A stretch of DNA of 64,000 nt from Agromyces sp. S2-1-8 (GTDB taxonomy: Bacteria; Actinomycetota; Actinomycetes; Actinomycetales; Microbacteriaceae). A model generated the notes under the pieces. That model had not been told where the DNA came from. It saw only the letters and a list, made by a program, of their open reading frames with translations, and ran no database searches. This document shows positions 1 to 11,308 of this stretch, piece after piece. The DNA lies in assembly GCF_021129215.1 (NCBI RefSeq), contig NZ_JAJOLP010000001.1, positions 3,658,001-3,722,000 of the forward strand, written 5' to 3'. Numbering within the stretch: position 1 is the first letter of the stretch; every line of letters begins with the position of its first letter. Position numbers and translations under genes: made by a program.

Positions 1-912
1 GGCTGCTACGCGCACATCCGCGATGCGCTCGTGGCGCTGCTCGACGAGTACGACATCTCGTACCTGAAGTGGGACCACAATCGAGACCTCGTCGACGCCG
101 GCTCGGGACCCGGCCGCCGACCCGGCGTGCACCGGCAGACGGCCGCGTTCTACCGGCTCGTCGACGAGTTGAAGGCGCGGTACCCGCACCTCGAGATCGA
201 GTCGTGCTCGTCGGGGGGCGGCCGGGTCGACCTCGGCGCACTCGAGCGCACCGACCGGGTCTGGATCTCCGACAACAACGATCCGCTCGACCGCGGCGAC
301 ATCAACCGATGGACGACCCAGCTCGTGCCGCCCGAGCTCATGGGCACCCACATCGCCTCGGCCCGCTCGCACACGACCGGACGCACGCACTCGCTCTCGT
401 ACCGCGCGATCACGGCGCTGTTCGGCCACCTCGGCATCGAGACCGACCTGCGACGTGCCGACGATGCCGAGCTCGCCGAGCTCGCCGACTGGGTCGCGCT
501 GCACCGCCGCCACCGGGAGCTGTTGCACGACGGCGACCTCGTGCGCCTCGACCACCCCGACACGTCGCTCGCACTCGAGGGGGTCGTGGCCCACGACCGC
601 TCGCGCGCGCTCTACGCCTACTCGTCCCGGGCGCGCTCGCCGCTGGCGGGCGCGGGCCGGATCCGGTTGCCCGGGCTCGCGCCGCACCGCGACTACCGTG
701 TCGAGCCCGTGCGCCTCGGTGAGCAGCCCGATGCCGGCGACCGCCCAGCCTGGTGGGACTCCGGCCGGCTCGTGCTCACCGGCGCGGCCCTCGGTTCGGC
801 CGGGGTCGCGATGCCGGCGCTGCACCCCGAACAGGCCGTCCTGCTCGAGGTGACCGCCGTCGACGCCGAGGTCTTCGCCGACCTCCCCGGGGGCGACCAG
901 GGCACCTCGTGA
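1..912 (+). CDS. Alpha-galactosidase (GH36), C-terminal part, cut by the window start
   Basis: The reading frame is open from base 1, so the N-terminal part lies outside the window. The visible 303 residues carry the end of the GH36 (beta/alpha)8 barrel and the C-terminal beta domain. The segment YLKWDHN holds the catalytic nucleophile Asp of family GH36, and WISDNNDPLDR holds the Asp that acts as acid/base; CSSGGGRVD between them is also typical. GH36 enzymes hydrolyse terminal alpha-1,6-galactosides such as melibiose and raffinose. No signal peptide can be judged because the start is missing. The stop codon overlaps the GTG of the next gene by 4 bases (GTGA), so the two are probably co-transcribed and translationally coupled. 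Confidence 0.93.
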   Translation, partial: GCYAHIRDALVALLDEYDISYLKWDHNRDLVDAGSGPGRRPGVHRQTAAFYRLVDELKARYPHLEIESCSSGGGRVDLGALERTDRVWISDNNDPLDRGDINRWTTQLVPPELMGTHIASARSHTTGRTHSLSYRAITALFGHLGIETDLRRADDAELAELADWVALHRRHRELLHDGDLVRLDHPDTSLALEGVVAHDRSRALYAYSSRARSPLAGAGRIRLPGLAPHRDYRVEPVRLGEQPDAGDRPAWWDSGRLVLTGAALGSAGVAMPALHPEQAVLLEVTAVDAEVFADLPGGDQGTS

Positions 913-1757
913 GCCCGATCGTGCTCGCCGCGGTGCTCGGCGCCGCGGTGCTCCACGGCACATGGAACGCGATCGCCAAGGCCATCCCCGCGCGCCTGGT
1001 CGCCTCGGCGCTCATCGGTGCCGTCTACCTCGTCGCGGGGGCCGTCGGATGCCTCGTGCTGCCGCCGATCGCGGCGGCGAGCGTGCCGTACCTCATCGCG
1101 TCGGCGATCGCGCAGACGCTCTACCTGGTGCTGCTGACGGCCGCGTACGCGCGCAGCGAGTTCGGTCGCGCGTACCCGCTGACCCGCGGGCTGTCGGTAC
1201 TCGGAATCACGCTCGCCTCGACGACGCTCCTGGGCGAGCGGCTCACCCCCGTGCAGCTGCTCGGCATCGCGGTCGTCGCGCTCTCGCTGCTCTCGCTGTC
1301 GTGGACGCGCGGGGGCGCACCGGGCGACCGGGTCGGCACGCTGCTCATGATCGCGGTCGGCGCGACCGTGACCGTCTACTCGGTGCTCGACGGCATCGGC
1401 GTCCGCGCCTCGGGGCAGCCGCTGGGCTACGCCGCGTGGCTCTTCCTGCTGCAGGGCGCGGCGATCCCGCTCGTGTGCCTCGCCCTCGCCCCCGATCGCC
1501 GGGCGTTCGTGCTGGGGTTGCGCACGCACGCGATGCTCGGGGTGATCGGCGGGGTGATCTCGCTCGCCGCGTACACGATCGTCGTCTGGGCCCAGTCGGT
1601 GGCCCCGCTGGCGGTCGTCTCGGCGCTGCGCGAGACGGGCGTGATCGCCGCGAGTGCGATCGGCTACGTCGTGTTCCGCGAACGGCTCCGGCCGTGGCGC
1701 CTCGTCGCGAGCCTGTGCGCCGTCGCCGGCATCGTGGCGATCCGCGCGGGCGGCTGA
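909..1757 (+). CDS. EamA/DMT-family transporter
   Basis: A 282-residue, very hydrophobic protein with about ten predicted membrane helices in two similar halves, the usual layout of the drug/metabolite transporter (EamA) superfamily. The N-terminal HGTWNAIAK segment and the second-half end with VVSALRETGVI resemble the EamA repeats seen in putative amino-acid or metabolite exporters. The GTG start at 909 is chosen because it gives a 4-base overlap with the alpha-galactosidase stop and begins directly with the first membrane helix. The longer open frame upstream is only a shadow of the preceding gene. The substrate cannot be told from sequence. Coupling to a galactosidase suggests a sugar-related role, but this is weak inference. 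Confidence 0.85.
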   Translation: MSPIVLAAVLGAAVLHGTWNAIAKAIPARLVASALIGAVYLVAGAVGCLVLPPIAAASVPYLIASAIAQTLYLVLLTAAYARSEFGRAYPLTRGLSVLGITLASTTLLGERLTPVQLLGIAVVALSLLSLSWTRGGAPGDRVGTLLMIAVGATVTVYSVLDGIGVRASGQPLGYAAWLFLLQGAAIPLVCLALAPDRRAFVLGLRTHAMLGVIGGVISLAAYTIVVWAQSVAPLAVVSALRETGVIAASAIGYVVFRERLRPWRLVASLCAVAGIVAIRAGG

Positions 1758-1797
1758 CCGCCCGTCCCGACCGGCGGTCACCCGAACCCCGCCGCGG

Positions 1798-2448
1798 TCA
1801 GTCGAACGCGACCGCCCTGACCGGCGCCCCGTCGAGGTCGACGCGCAGCGGGAAGAACCCGATGCGCACCCGCTCGGCGAGCCCCTCGAGCCCGGTGAGG
1901 TTCTCGACGATGAGCCGATCGCTGCCGAGCACGGCCTCGTGCACCGGGAACGCGGTGCCGCCGTCGACCGTCGGGTCGGGGCTCAGGGTGTCGACCGCGA
2001 GCACGTGCATGCCCCGGCGAACGAGCTCGGCCGCGGCGGCCGGGTCCATCGCCGGATGCTCGAGCGCGGTGTCGGTGTCGAACAGCCGCGCCCAGCCGGT
2101 GTCGACGACGACGATCGGCGGCACCCGATCGGGCAGCGGGGCGCCGAGCGCCGCCTCGAGGTCGGCGAGGCCGTAGTGCGAGCGCGGCGCGAGGCCGCCG
2201 AGGTGCACGACGATCGCGTCGCCGACGAGCTCGTCGAGGCCGATCGCCCCGGTGGTGCGACCGCCCGCGACCGTGTGCGACGGTGCGTCGAGATGCGTTC
2301 CGGTGTGCGAGCCGAGGTGCAGCCGGGCGACGTCGACCCCGTCGGCGGCGAGCTCGAGCGCCGGTTCGATGCGCACGTCGGGGTCGCCGGGGTAGACCCG
2401 CATGCCCCCGACGACGGGCCGGCTGAGCTCACGCATGCGCCGAGGCAT
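1798..2448 (-). CDS. Cyclase family protein (kynurenine formamidase-like metal hydrolase)
   Basis: 216 residues with the signature of the cyclase/kynurenine formamidase family (PF04199): the motif HTGTHLDAPSH supplies metal-binding His and Asp residues, and YPGDPDV near the N-terminus and VDTGWARLF are also family-typical. Members hydrolyse amide or lactam-like bonds (N-formylkynurenine, isatin, cyclic imides). It is the last gene of a minus-strand operon after the ureohydrolase, NTF2-like and NCS1 permease genes. The ATG at 2448 overlaps the permease gene by 20 bases. An in-frame ATG at 2436 (MRELSRPVV) would overlap by 8 and is an equally likely start. The context suggests that this enzyme acts on the compound imported by the permease or on a breakdown product. 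Confidence 0.88.
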   Translation of the reverse strand: MPRRMRELSRPVVGGMRVYPGDPDVRIEPALELAADGVDVARLHLGSHTGTHLDAPSHTVAGGRTTGAIGLDELVGDAIVVHLGGLAPRSHYGLADLEAALGAPLPDRVPPIVVVDTGWARLFDTDTALEHPAMDPAAAAELVRRGMHVLAVDTLSPDPTVDGGTAFPVHEAVLGSDRLIVENLTGLEGLAERVRIGFFPLRVDLDGAPVRAVAFD

Positions 2449-3832
2449 CCGCGTCGTCGTTCGCCTCGACCTCGGCGAGGTGCACGCTCGGTTCGCGCAC
2501 GTTGCGCGCCCGCTCGGGCAGCATCGCGACGAGGTAGAGCACGAACGTGATGACGAACGCGGGGATCGTCGCGCCGACCGGGCTCGGCCACACGTAGACC
2601 ATGAGGTACGACGCGACGGCGCCGATCGCCCACGCCGCGACGGCGATCCAGTTGACGCCGGCGAGATACCAGTACCGGCCGCCGCGGTGCTCGAGCAGGT
2701 CGCGGCCGTACGACGACCGCTTGATCAGGTAGTAGTCGACGATCATGATCGCGAACACCGGCACGAAGAACGCGCCGATCACGGTCAGGAAGGTCGTGAA
2801 CTGGTCGAGCAGCGCGAGCCACGTCGAGCCGACGATCGAGATCACGCCCACGACGAGCGCGGTCGGCAGGAAGCGCAGCCTCGCACGCCCGGCGCTCGCG
2901 TTCACGATCGAGGTGGTCATGCCGTAGACGACCATCGAGTTCGTCGCCATGACCGAGACGAAGATGACGATCGCGATCGGGGCGCCGAACGCCGCGACGA
3001 GCACGCCCGGGTCGAAGGGGGCCGCCTCGCCGCCCGAGAGGATCACGTAGCCGATCGCCGTCGCGCCGAGCGTCATCGCGATGACCGTCGACAGCGTGTA
3101 GCCGATGCCCGAGCCGAGGATGCCGGCGCGGCTCGACACCGCGAGCCGGTTGAAGTCGGCCGAGAGCACCGTCCACGACACGGCGGTCGCGATCACGATG
3201 TCGAGCACGATCGCGGGGGTGTACCCGATCGCCTCGTCGACGGGGATCGCCTGGTACGCGCTCGGCGCGAAGCCCGTGAACGCGACGACGAAGATCCACG
3301 CGATGATCGCGAGCATGAGCACGGCGAGCCACGGCTCGACGCGCGCGATGCCCTCGTGGCCGAAGATCGCGAGGATGACGACGATGGCCTGGCAGATCAC
3401 CGAGAAGAGGATGGGGCTCGAGAACCCGGTGAGGCTCTCGACCAGGTAGTTCACGGTGACGCCCGCGAGCATCGCCTGCACCCAGCTCCAGCCCATGAGG
3501 ATGATGACGTTGGCCGCCATCGGCAGGTAGCCGCCGCGGGTGCCGAACGCGCCTCGGGTGAGCGCCATCGTCGGCAGGCCCGTGCGGGTGCCGATGTTGC
3601 CGACGAGCGTCAGCACGACGGCGCCGCCGAGCGTGCCGAGCACGATCATCGTGATCGCGACGCCGTAGTCGACGGCGGGGATGAACAGGGTGCCGGTGAG
3701 CAGGGTGGTGACGACGAGGTTCGCCGCCAGCCAGATCATGCCGATGCGGGGCGTCGACAACGTGCCGCGGACCGGCCCGGAGTTGTCGGCCTGCTCGGCG
3801 AGGCGGCGGTCGAGACGGGTGTAGAGCGACAT
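2429..3832 (-). CDS. NCS1-family cytosine/purine/hydantoin-type permease
   Basis: 467 residues with about twelve membrane helices. The N-terminal half has the NCS1 pattern (the long helix 1 region, NIGTRTGLPTMALTRGAFG, then GWSWVQA), and the C-terminal half has DYYLIKRSSYGRDLLEHRGGRYWYLAGVNW, split here only by description, which is typical of cytosine and allantoin permeases in which the region before helix 11 reads YWY. NCS1 carriers import nucleobases, hydantoins, allantoin or related ring compounds with Na+ or H+. The gene sits 38 bases downstream of the NTF2-like gene and overlaps the cyclase gene, so it belongs to one catabolic operon. The exact substrate is unknown. Confidence 0.92.
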   Translation of the reverse strand: MSLYTRLDRRLAEQADNSGPVRGTLSTPRIGMIWLAANLVVTTLLTGTLFIPAVDYGVAITMIVLGTLGGAVVLTLVGNIGTRTGLPTMALTRGAFGTRGGYLPMAANVIILMGWSWVQAMLAGVTVNYLVESLTGFSSPILFSVICQAIVVILAIFGHEGIARVEPWLAVLMLAIIAWIFVVAFTGFAPSAYQAIPVDEAIGYTPAIVLDIVIATAVSWTVLSADFNRLAVSSRAGILGSGIGYTLSTVIAMTLGATAIGYVILSGGEAAPFDPGVLVAAFGAPIAIVIFVSVMATNSMVVYGMTTSIVNASAGRARLRFLPTALVVGVISIVGSTWLALLDQFTTFLTVIGAFFVPVFAIMIVDYYLIKRSSYGRDLLEHRGGRYWYLAGVNWIAVAAWAIGAVASYLMVYVWPSPVGATIPAFVITFVLYLVAMLPERARNVREPSVHLAEVEANDDADASAHA

Positions 3833-3870
3833 TGCTGCTTCTCCTCGGGGGTGGAGGTCGGGGTGGGTCG

Positions 3871-4293
3871 TCAGTCGGCGGATGCCTCGGCGCCGGCGCC
3901 GGGCAGGGGCGAGAGGTGCTCGTGCACGGCGAGGAGCGCGTCGCCGTCGACGCGGAAGACGATGGTCTCCCGTTCGCGGTACGCGTCCTCGCCGTCACCG
4001 GTGTCGACCCGCGTCGCGACGTCGTGCGAGAACACGGCGCCGCCGGGGTGGGTCTGCACGAGCCGGTTGGCCGACTCGCACGCGAGCACGTGCCAGCCGC
4101 CCGCCGTCCACTCGGCCCAGAGGGCCTCGTAGGCGGCGCGGTCGTCGAGTCGGGCGGGCTCGGTGTGGAACATGAAGCTCGCGTCGGGGGCGAAGCCCGC
4201 GAAGTAGCGGGGGCCGTCGGTTGCGGCGAACGCGTCGACGATCGCGTCGGCGGCGGCGAGCACCTCGTCGCGGCTCGGTTCACGGGTGGTCAT
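3871..4293 (-). CDS. NTF2-like (SnoaL/DUF4440-type) small protein
   Basis: 140 residues, with features of the NTF2-like alpha+beta barrel: an N-terminal helix with DAIVDAFAATDG, then FAPDASFMFHTEPARL, and a C-terminal strand pattern ending in VHEHLSPLPG. Such proteins are either small enzymes or binding/stability partners. The ATG at 4293 is preceded by an AAGGAG ribosome binding site at good distance, which fixes the start; the longer upstream frame lacks one. It lies between the ureohydrolase gene (40 bases upstream) and the NCS1 permease gene. A His/Asp pair in the barrel could act in chemistry on the same substrate, but no precise reaction can be assigned. Confidence 0.82.
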   Translation of the reverse strand: MTTREPSRDEVLAAADAIVDAFAATDGPRYFAGFAPDASFMFHTEPARLDDRAAYEALWAEWTAGGWHVLACESANRLVQTHPGGAVFSHDVATRVDTGDGEDAYRERETIVFRVDGDALLAVHEHLSPLPGAGAEASAD

Positions 4294-4333
4294 GTCGATC
4301 TCCTTCGATCGTGGAGTGGGCGGCGAGGGAAGG

Positions 4334-5329
4334 TCAGGCGCGAGGCGCCATCGCGCTGATGAGCTCGTAGGCGACATGGGATGCCGCGACGGCGGTGAGC
4401 TGGGCGTGGTCGTAGGCCGGGGCGACCTCGACGACGTCAGCGCCGACGATGCGCTTGTCGGCGAGCGCGCGGATGATGCGGAGCAGTTCGCGGCTCGTGA
4501 GCCCGCCGGCCTCGGGGGTGCCGGTGCCGGGGGCGTGCGCGGGATCGAGCACGTCGATGTCGATCGAGATGTAGAGCGGCTTGTCGCCGATGCGGGTGCG
4601 GATGCGCTCGATCGCGGCCTCGACGCCCCGCTCCTCGATGTCCTCGCTCGTGACGATCGCGAAGCCGAGGCGGGCGTCGTCCGTGAGGTCCTCGACGCCG
4701 TAGAGCGGGCCGCGCGTGCCGACGTGCATGCTCGCGGTGAGGTCGATGAGCCCCTCCTCCGAGGCGCGGCGGAACGGCGTGCCGTGCGTGATCGGCGCGC
4801 CGAAGTACGTGTCCCACGTGTCGAGGTGGGCGTCGAAGTGCAGCACCGCGACCGGGCCGTGCTTCGCCGTGACGGCGCGCAGCAGCGGCAGGGCGATCGT
4901 GTGGTCGCCGCCGATGACGACGAGTCGGTCGGCCTGCCCGTCGAGCGCCTTCGCGCCGGCCTCGACGTCGGCGACGGCCTCGTCGATGTCGAACGGGTTC
5001 ACGGCGATGTCGCCGGCGTCGGCGACCTGCTGCACGGCGAAGGGCAGCACCCCCTGGGCGGGGTTGAACGGGCGCAGCAGGCGCGAGGCCTCGCGCACGT
5101 GCGACGGGCCGAAGCGCGCGCCCGGACGGTAGCTCACGCCGCTGTCGAACGGCACGCCCACGACCGCGATGTCCGCGTGCGGCACCTCGTCGAGGCGCGG
5201 CAGGCGGGCGAACGTGGCGATGCCCGCGAAGCGGGGCACGCGGCTCGCGTCGACGGGTCCGACGGGGGTCGGCCGGACAGCGCCCGATGCGGCGGCGCCG
5301 GAGGTGTTCTCGGTGTCATCGAGTTGCAT
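4334..5329 (-). CDS. Ureohydrolase (agmatinase/arginase family)
   Basis: 331 residues, full length for the family. The binuclear metal ligands of ureohydrolases are all visible: GGDHTIALP, then [10 protein letters not shown], then [21 protein letters not shown]-like loop ([18 protein letters not shown]) precedes them. The family cleaves guanidino groups to urea (agmatine, guanidinobutyrate, guanidinopropionate, and in some branches guanidine). The gene is first in a minus-strand operon followed by the NTF2-like, NCS1 permease and cyclase genes. Because an NCS1 permease normally carries ring compounds, the true substrate may be a cyclic or guanidino derivative rather than agmatine. A perfect inverted repeat covers its start codon, so the divergent XRE-cupin protein probably represses it. 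Confidence 0.93.
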   Translation of the reverse strand: MQLDDTENTSGAAASGAVRPTPVGPVDASRVPRFAGIATFARLPRLDEVPHADIAVVGVPFDSGVSYRPGARFGPSHVREASRLLRPFNPAQGVLPFAVQQVADAGDIAVNPFDIDEAVADVEAGAKALDGQADRLVVIGGDHTIALPLLRAVTAKHGPVAVLHFDAHLDTWDTYFGAPITHGTPFRRASEEGLIDLTASMHVGTRGPLYGVEDLTDDARLGFAIVTSEDIEERGVEAAIERIRTRIGDKPLYISIDIDVLDPAHAPGTGTPEAGGLTSRELLRIIRALADKRIVGADVVEVAPAYDHAQLTAVAASHVAYELISAMAPRA

Positions 5330-5348
5330 ATCAGTAAACCTTTGATAT
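5328..5348. promoter_or_regulatory. Candidate operator of the XRE-cupin regulator
   Basis: The perfect inverted repeat ATATCA-N9-TGATAT lies at the ureohydrolase start codon, in the 100-base gap between two divergent genes. A related A/T-rich stretch (TGAGGAAACTTG) follows to 5365. The gap is unusually AT-rich for this genome. This is what an autoregulated local repressor site would look like. Confidence 0.45.
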
Positions 5349-5429
5349 CCTTGAGGAAACTTGCGGCCATGCTACGTCGCCCGTGCCGGGCTGTCAACGC
5401 CGCGGCCGTCGACTGCGAAGGGGGCACCG

Positions 5430-6014
5430 ATGCCACGACCCGTCCCGCCCGGTCCGAGCGGCTCCCCGCTCGCCATCGGCGCGCGAATCCGCAACGCCCG
5501 CACCGCCCAGGGCATGACGCTCGCCCAGGTCGCCGAGGCGAGCGGACTCACGAAGGGGTTCCTCAGCCGGCTCGAGCGCGACGAGACCTCGCCGAGCGTC
5601 GCCACGCTCGTACAGCTCTGCCAGGTGCTCTCGCTCACGATCGGCTCGCTCTTCGCCGAGCCCGAGATCCAGCACATCGCGCTCGACGGCGCACCGCGCG
5701 TGAACTTCGGCGGCACCGGGGTCGTCGAGCGGCTCGTCTCGCCGCGCGGCGAGTCGCGCGTGCAGGTGATCCGGTCGTCGATGGCTCCCGGCGCATCCGG
5801 CGGCGCAGAGCTCTACACGATCTCGAGCGACGTCGAGGTGCTGCACGTGATCTCTGGGTCGGTGACGGCGCGCTTCGTCGACCGCGTCGTCGAGCTCGCC
5901 GAGGGCGACGCCCTCACCTTCCCGGGTCGCGAGCCCCATTCGTGGGAGGCCGGCGACGGCGGCGCCGAGGTCGCCTGGATCATCGTGCCGGCGCCGTGGA
6001 GCGGCGCGGCCTGA
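5430..6014 (+). CDS. XRE-family regulator with C-terminal cupin domain
   Basis: 194 residues. Residues about 15-70 form a Cro/C1-type helix-turn-helix (ARIRNARTAQGMTLAQVAEA then GLTKGFLSRLERDETSPSV). Residues about 105-190 form a small cupin barrel (EVLHVISGSVTARF, then EGDALTFPGREPHSWEAG). This HTH-cupin layout is that of PuuR-like and SinR-like ligand-sensing repressors of amine and amino-acid catabolism. The ATG at 5430 is chosen over the earlier in-frame start because a purine-rich GAAGGGGG lies before it and the protein starts shortly before the HTH. It is divergent from the ureohydrolase operon and most likely controls it. Its stop codon directly abuts the stop codon of the convergent gene, with no base between them. 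Confidence 0.92.
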   Translation: MPRPVPPGPSGSPLAIGARIRNARTAQGMTLAQVAEASGLTKGFLSRLERDETSPSVATLVQLCQVLSLTIGSLFAEPEIQHIALDGAPRVNFGGTGVVERLVSPRGESRVQVIRSSMAPGASGGAELYTISSDVEVLHVISGSVTARFVDRVVELAEGDALTFPGREPHSWEAGDGGAEVAWIIVPAPWSGAA

Positions 6015-8267
6015 TCACGCCGCAGGCTCGTCCTCCGTGCGCAGCGACAGCCCGCGCGGGCCCTGCAGCTGCTCGATCATGCGGTCGACGTAGAGCGCGA
6101 CGGCGGCCGCCTCGTCATCGTCCGGCCGCCAGAACATCGCCCGGGCGACGTCGTCGATGAGCGCTTCCGGCACCTCCGCGTACTCGGCCAGCAGCGTCGA
6201 CACCGTGTGCCGACCGTCGTCGAGCAGCGCGCGTGCAGCGCGCCGGCGCGCCCATCGCTCGCGCTCCGCGTCGCGGCCGTCGAACCGGTCGGGAATCAGG
6301 TCGCACTCCGTCACGAGCGCGGCCCGGAGGATGCGCGCGGCGTCGGCGAGCGCCTCGACGTCGTTCGCATCGAGGTCCGACCGCTGCACGACCCGCGTCT
6401 GCGTCGCGGGGACGACGAGGTCCTCGGGTGAACGCACCCCCGCCCGTTCGAGCTGGAGCCTGACCCTGCGGAACCGTTCGATCTGCCAGGCGTCCTCCAT
6501 CTCGAGGAGCACCGCGTCGCGCATCCGGACACGGCGCGGCCGCTCCGACCGCCGAGGGTCGACGAGCGGGGCGAGCTCTGGATCGGCGAGCGCGAGGTCG
6601 CGGTACTCGTCGACCCAGCAGACGCCGCCGAGCCGCCGGACGAGGTCGTCGAACTCGGCCCCGTCGCCCGATTCCTCGTCGACGATGCAACGGCTCTGGT
6701 AGCACGCGACGGAGTACTTCACCTCGATCGCATCCGACTCCATCGCGGCTCGCTTCCACTCCGTCGCGAGGCGGATCCGCTCGCGCGAGACCTCGTCGTC
6801 CGCTGCCTCACCCAGGCGCCGGCATTCCTCGGAGAGGAGCAGCAGGCCGAGCGCAGCGCGCTGCTCCATGCGTTCGAGCGACGTGCGCTGGTCGGCGTAC
6901 TGGGCCCTCCGCCGCCGCTTCTCCTCCTCCTGCTTCAGCTCGCCGAGGGCGGCCACGAGTTCGCCCGCGACGCTCGTCGCCCGACGGAGCCGGTCCCGAC
7001 GCTCGGTGGCCTCGTTCAGCACGTCGTCGTCCGAGACGAGCCAATTGCGCATCGTCATGAGGTAGTAGCTCTGCAGCCGCAGCATGAGCATCGGCGGCTC
7101 GTCGAACTGCCGGCGGCGCCTCCGGGCCCCGGCAGCGGCCTCGGCGGCCTCGCGAGCCGGGTCTGCGTCGACGGGCGGTGTCGTGCCGTGCCAGGGCTTG
7201 CGCTGTGCGCCCGCGAGTCCGAGGTGCCGCCCCGTCTGCTCGGCGGCGACCTCGATCATGGGTTCGAGCCGGTCGATGAGTTCGCGCAGTCGTCGCGCGT
7301 CGGTCACCCCGGCGTACCGCTCGTAGACGTCCTCGAATTCGACCAGGATGCTTCGGGGATCGGCGTCCCTCGCCCGCGCGATGTACCGCTCTCGGAGTTC
7401 GGCATCGTCGGTGCGGCGCGCGACGCCGATGAGCCCGAGTCCGAGCCAGTTCTCGGTGTTGTAGAAGCCGACGATGTCGGGGTACTCGTGCGCGACCTTC
7501 ACGGCGGCGAACGCCGCGGCGAGCGTGAGCAGCTCACCGGGATGCTCGCCGTCGGCCGGCGGGGCGGGCAACCGGAGGGAGGCGTCCTCGACGACTCGGC
7601 CGTTGCGGCGCAGCCGCGCGACGCCCGAGTCCGCGTTGAACACCGTCACCTCGAGTCGCCACGGGGTGAGGTTGAGCAGCATCGCCATCGCGCCGCCGAC
7701 GAGCGCGACCGCCCAGTTGTCGGTGCGGTCGGCGATCGCGACGAGTTCGTTGAGGTCGGATCCGTCTGGCCGCTCGATGCGACCCTTCGGGTTGTCGGCG
7801 TTGAGCTCGCGCATGCGCACCGTCACCTCGGTGGCCCACGCGTCGTTCGTCGCGCCGCCCGTGCCGGTCACCGTGATCTTGAGCCAGGGTGTGGTCGCCA
7901 TGCCGAAGGCGAGCACGACGACGCCGGCGGCGCCCAGGAGTCCGACCGTGACCCACGCGAGCGGGGTCAGCGGCGCGATGGCACTCGTCATCGCACCGAC
8001 CGCGACGAATGCGGCGGCGGCGAGGGCGGTGATGAGGCCTCCGAGCACCTTCGCCGTCATGCTCCGGTGCCGCGTCGTCGGCCGCCTCGTCCAGAACCTC
8101 AGCGCCGAGAGCAGTCGCGCAGCCACGACCGCGACGAGCCAGACCGCGACCCAGACGACGCCGAAGTCGATGAGCGGCCCGATGAAGCCGGCCTGGAAGA
8201 GTCCCCAGTCCGACGCGTCGTCCGCCTCGGCGGCGACGGACGCGATCATTGCGAGGGTGCCGTCCAC
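6015..8267 (-). CDS. Large membrane-anchored protein of unknown function
   Basis: 750 residues that I cannot place in a named family. Three or four hydrophobic segments lie in the first 140 residues (about 30-52, 72-92, 100-128). Then comes a long soluble part rich in Arg, Glu and Ala with coiled-coil-like stretches around residues 420-500 (EEEKRRRRAQYADQRTS and following helices). A segment of family-neutral repeats such as ELRERYIARARDADPRSILV suggests helical repeats of TPR type. The GTG at 8267 has a good GGAGGAG ribosome binding site. It stands alone between a convergent regulator gene and a terminator. A scaffold or signalling role at the membrane is possible, but nothing in the sequence proves it. 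Confidence 0.8.
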   Translation of the reverse strand: MDGTLAMIASVAAEADDASDWGLFQAGFIGPLIDFGVVWVAVWLVAVVAARLLSALRFWTRRPTTRHRSMTAKVLGGLITALAAAAFVAVGAMTSAIAPLTPLAWVTVGLLGAAGVVVLAFGMATTPWLKITVTGTGGATNDAWATEVTVRMRELNADNPKGRIERPDGSDLNELVAIADRTDNWAVALVGGAMAMLLNLTPWRLEVTVFNADSGVARLRRNGRVVEDASLRLPAPPADGEHPGELLTLAAAFAAVKVAHEYPDIVGFYNTENWLGLGLIGVARRTDDAELRERYIARARDADPRSILVEFEDVYERYAGVTDARRLRELIDRLEPMIEVAAEQTGRHLGLAGAQRKPWHGTTPPVDADPAREAAEAAAGARRRRRQFDEPPMLMLRLQSYYLMTMRNWLVSDDDVLNEATERRDRLRRATSVAGELVAALGELKQEEEKRRRRAQYADQRTSLERMEQRAALGLLLLSEECRRLGEAADDEVSRERIRLATEWKRAAMESDAIEVKYSVACYQSRCIVDEESGDGAEFDDLVRRLGGVCWVDEYRDLALADPELAPLVDPRRSERPRRVRMRDAVLLEMEDAWQIERFRRVRLQLERAGVRSPEDLVVPATQTRVVQRSDLDANDVEALADAARILRAALVTECDLIPDRFDGRDAERERWARRRAARALLDDGRHTVSTLLAEYAEVPEALIDDVARAMFWRPDDDEAAAVALYVDRMIEQLQGPRGLSLRTEDEPAA

Positions 8268-8411
8268 GTCTCCTCCCGATGGTGCGTGCCGCGATGCGGC
8301 TGGGCTGAACCATCGAAATGATAGAAGCTCGGGTTTCGCCGCGTCCTCCGGGCTGCCACCGAATCACGCGAGCCCGGGCATCCGCCCTCGTGGGCATGAC
8401 GAACGCGTGAC

Positions 8412-8446
8412 GGATGCCTCGGCGCAGCGTGCGCGCCGAGGCATCC
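8412..8446 (-). terminator. Terminator after the serine hydrolase gene
   Basis: A perfect 14-base stem (GGATGCCTCGGCGC pairing with GCGCCGAGGCATCC) with a 7-base loop starts 6 bases after the stop of the serine hydrolase gene. There is no U-run, as is usual in high-GC actinobacteria. Both arms contain the nonamer GAGGCATCC/GGATGCCTC discussed in the findings. Confidence 0.75.
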
Positions 8447-8452
8447 CGCCCG

Positions 8453-11193
<2,741 letters not shown>

Positions 11194-11255
11194 GGGGGAT
11201 CCTCTCGGCGGGGCCTGGGTCGCGTCGTCAGGGCCCTGCCGGTGGCGACGCTGCT

Positions 11256-11296
11256 ATTGGTCGCTTGACCAATGGGCTATTGGTCGCTTATCCAAT
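11256..11296. promoter_or_regulatory. Two tandem TetR operators
   Basis: ATTGGTCgcttGACCAAT (11256-11273) is a perfect 7-base inverted repeat. A second copy, ATTGGTCGCTTATCCAAT (11279-11296), keeps ATTGG-N8-CCAAT with two changes in the inner right half. Centre spacing is 23 bases. The second copy ends where a TAACAT -10 box (11296-11301) begins, 7 bases before the ATG at 11309, so binding would block the regulator promoter and probably the divergent permease promoter too. Confidence 0.75.
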
Positions 11297-11308
11297 AACA
11301 TGATCGAC

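Noticed and set aside
1983..4283. A 766-codon minus-strand frame across the NCS1 permease and NTF2-like genes
   Set aside because: It is a frame-shadow: low-complexity Arg/Pro/Thr sequence overlapping genes with clear motifs in another frame.
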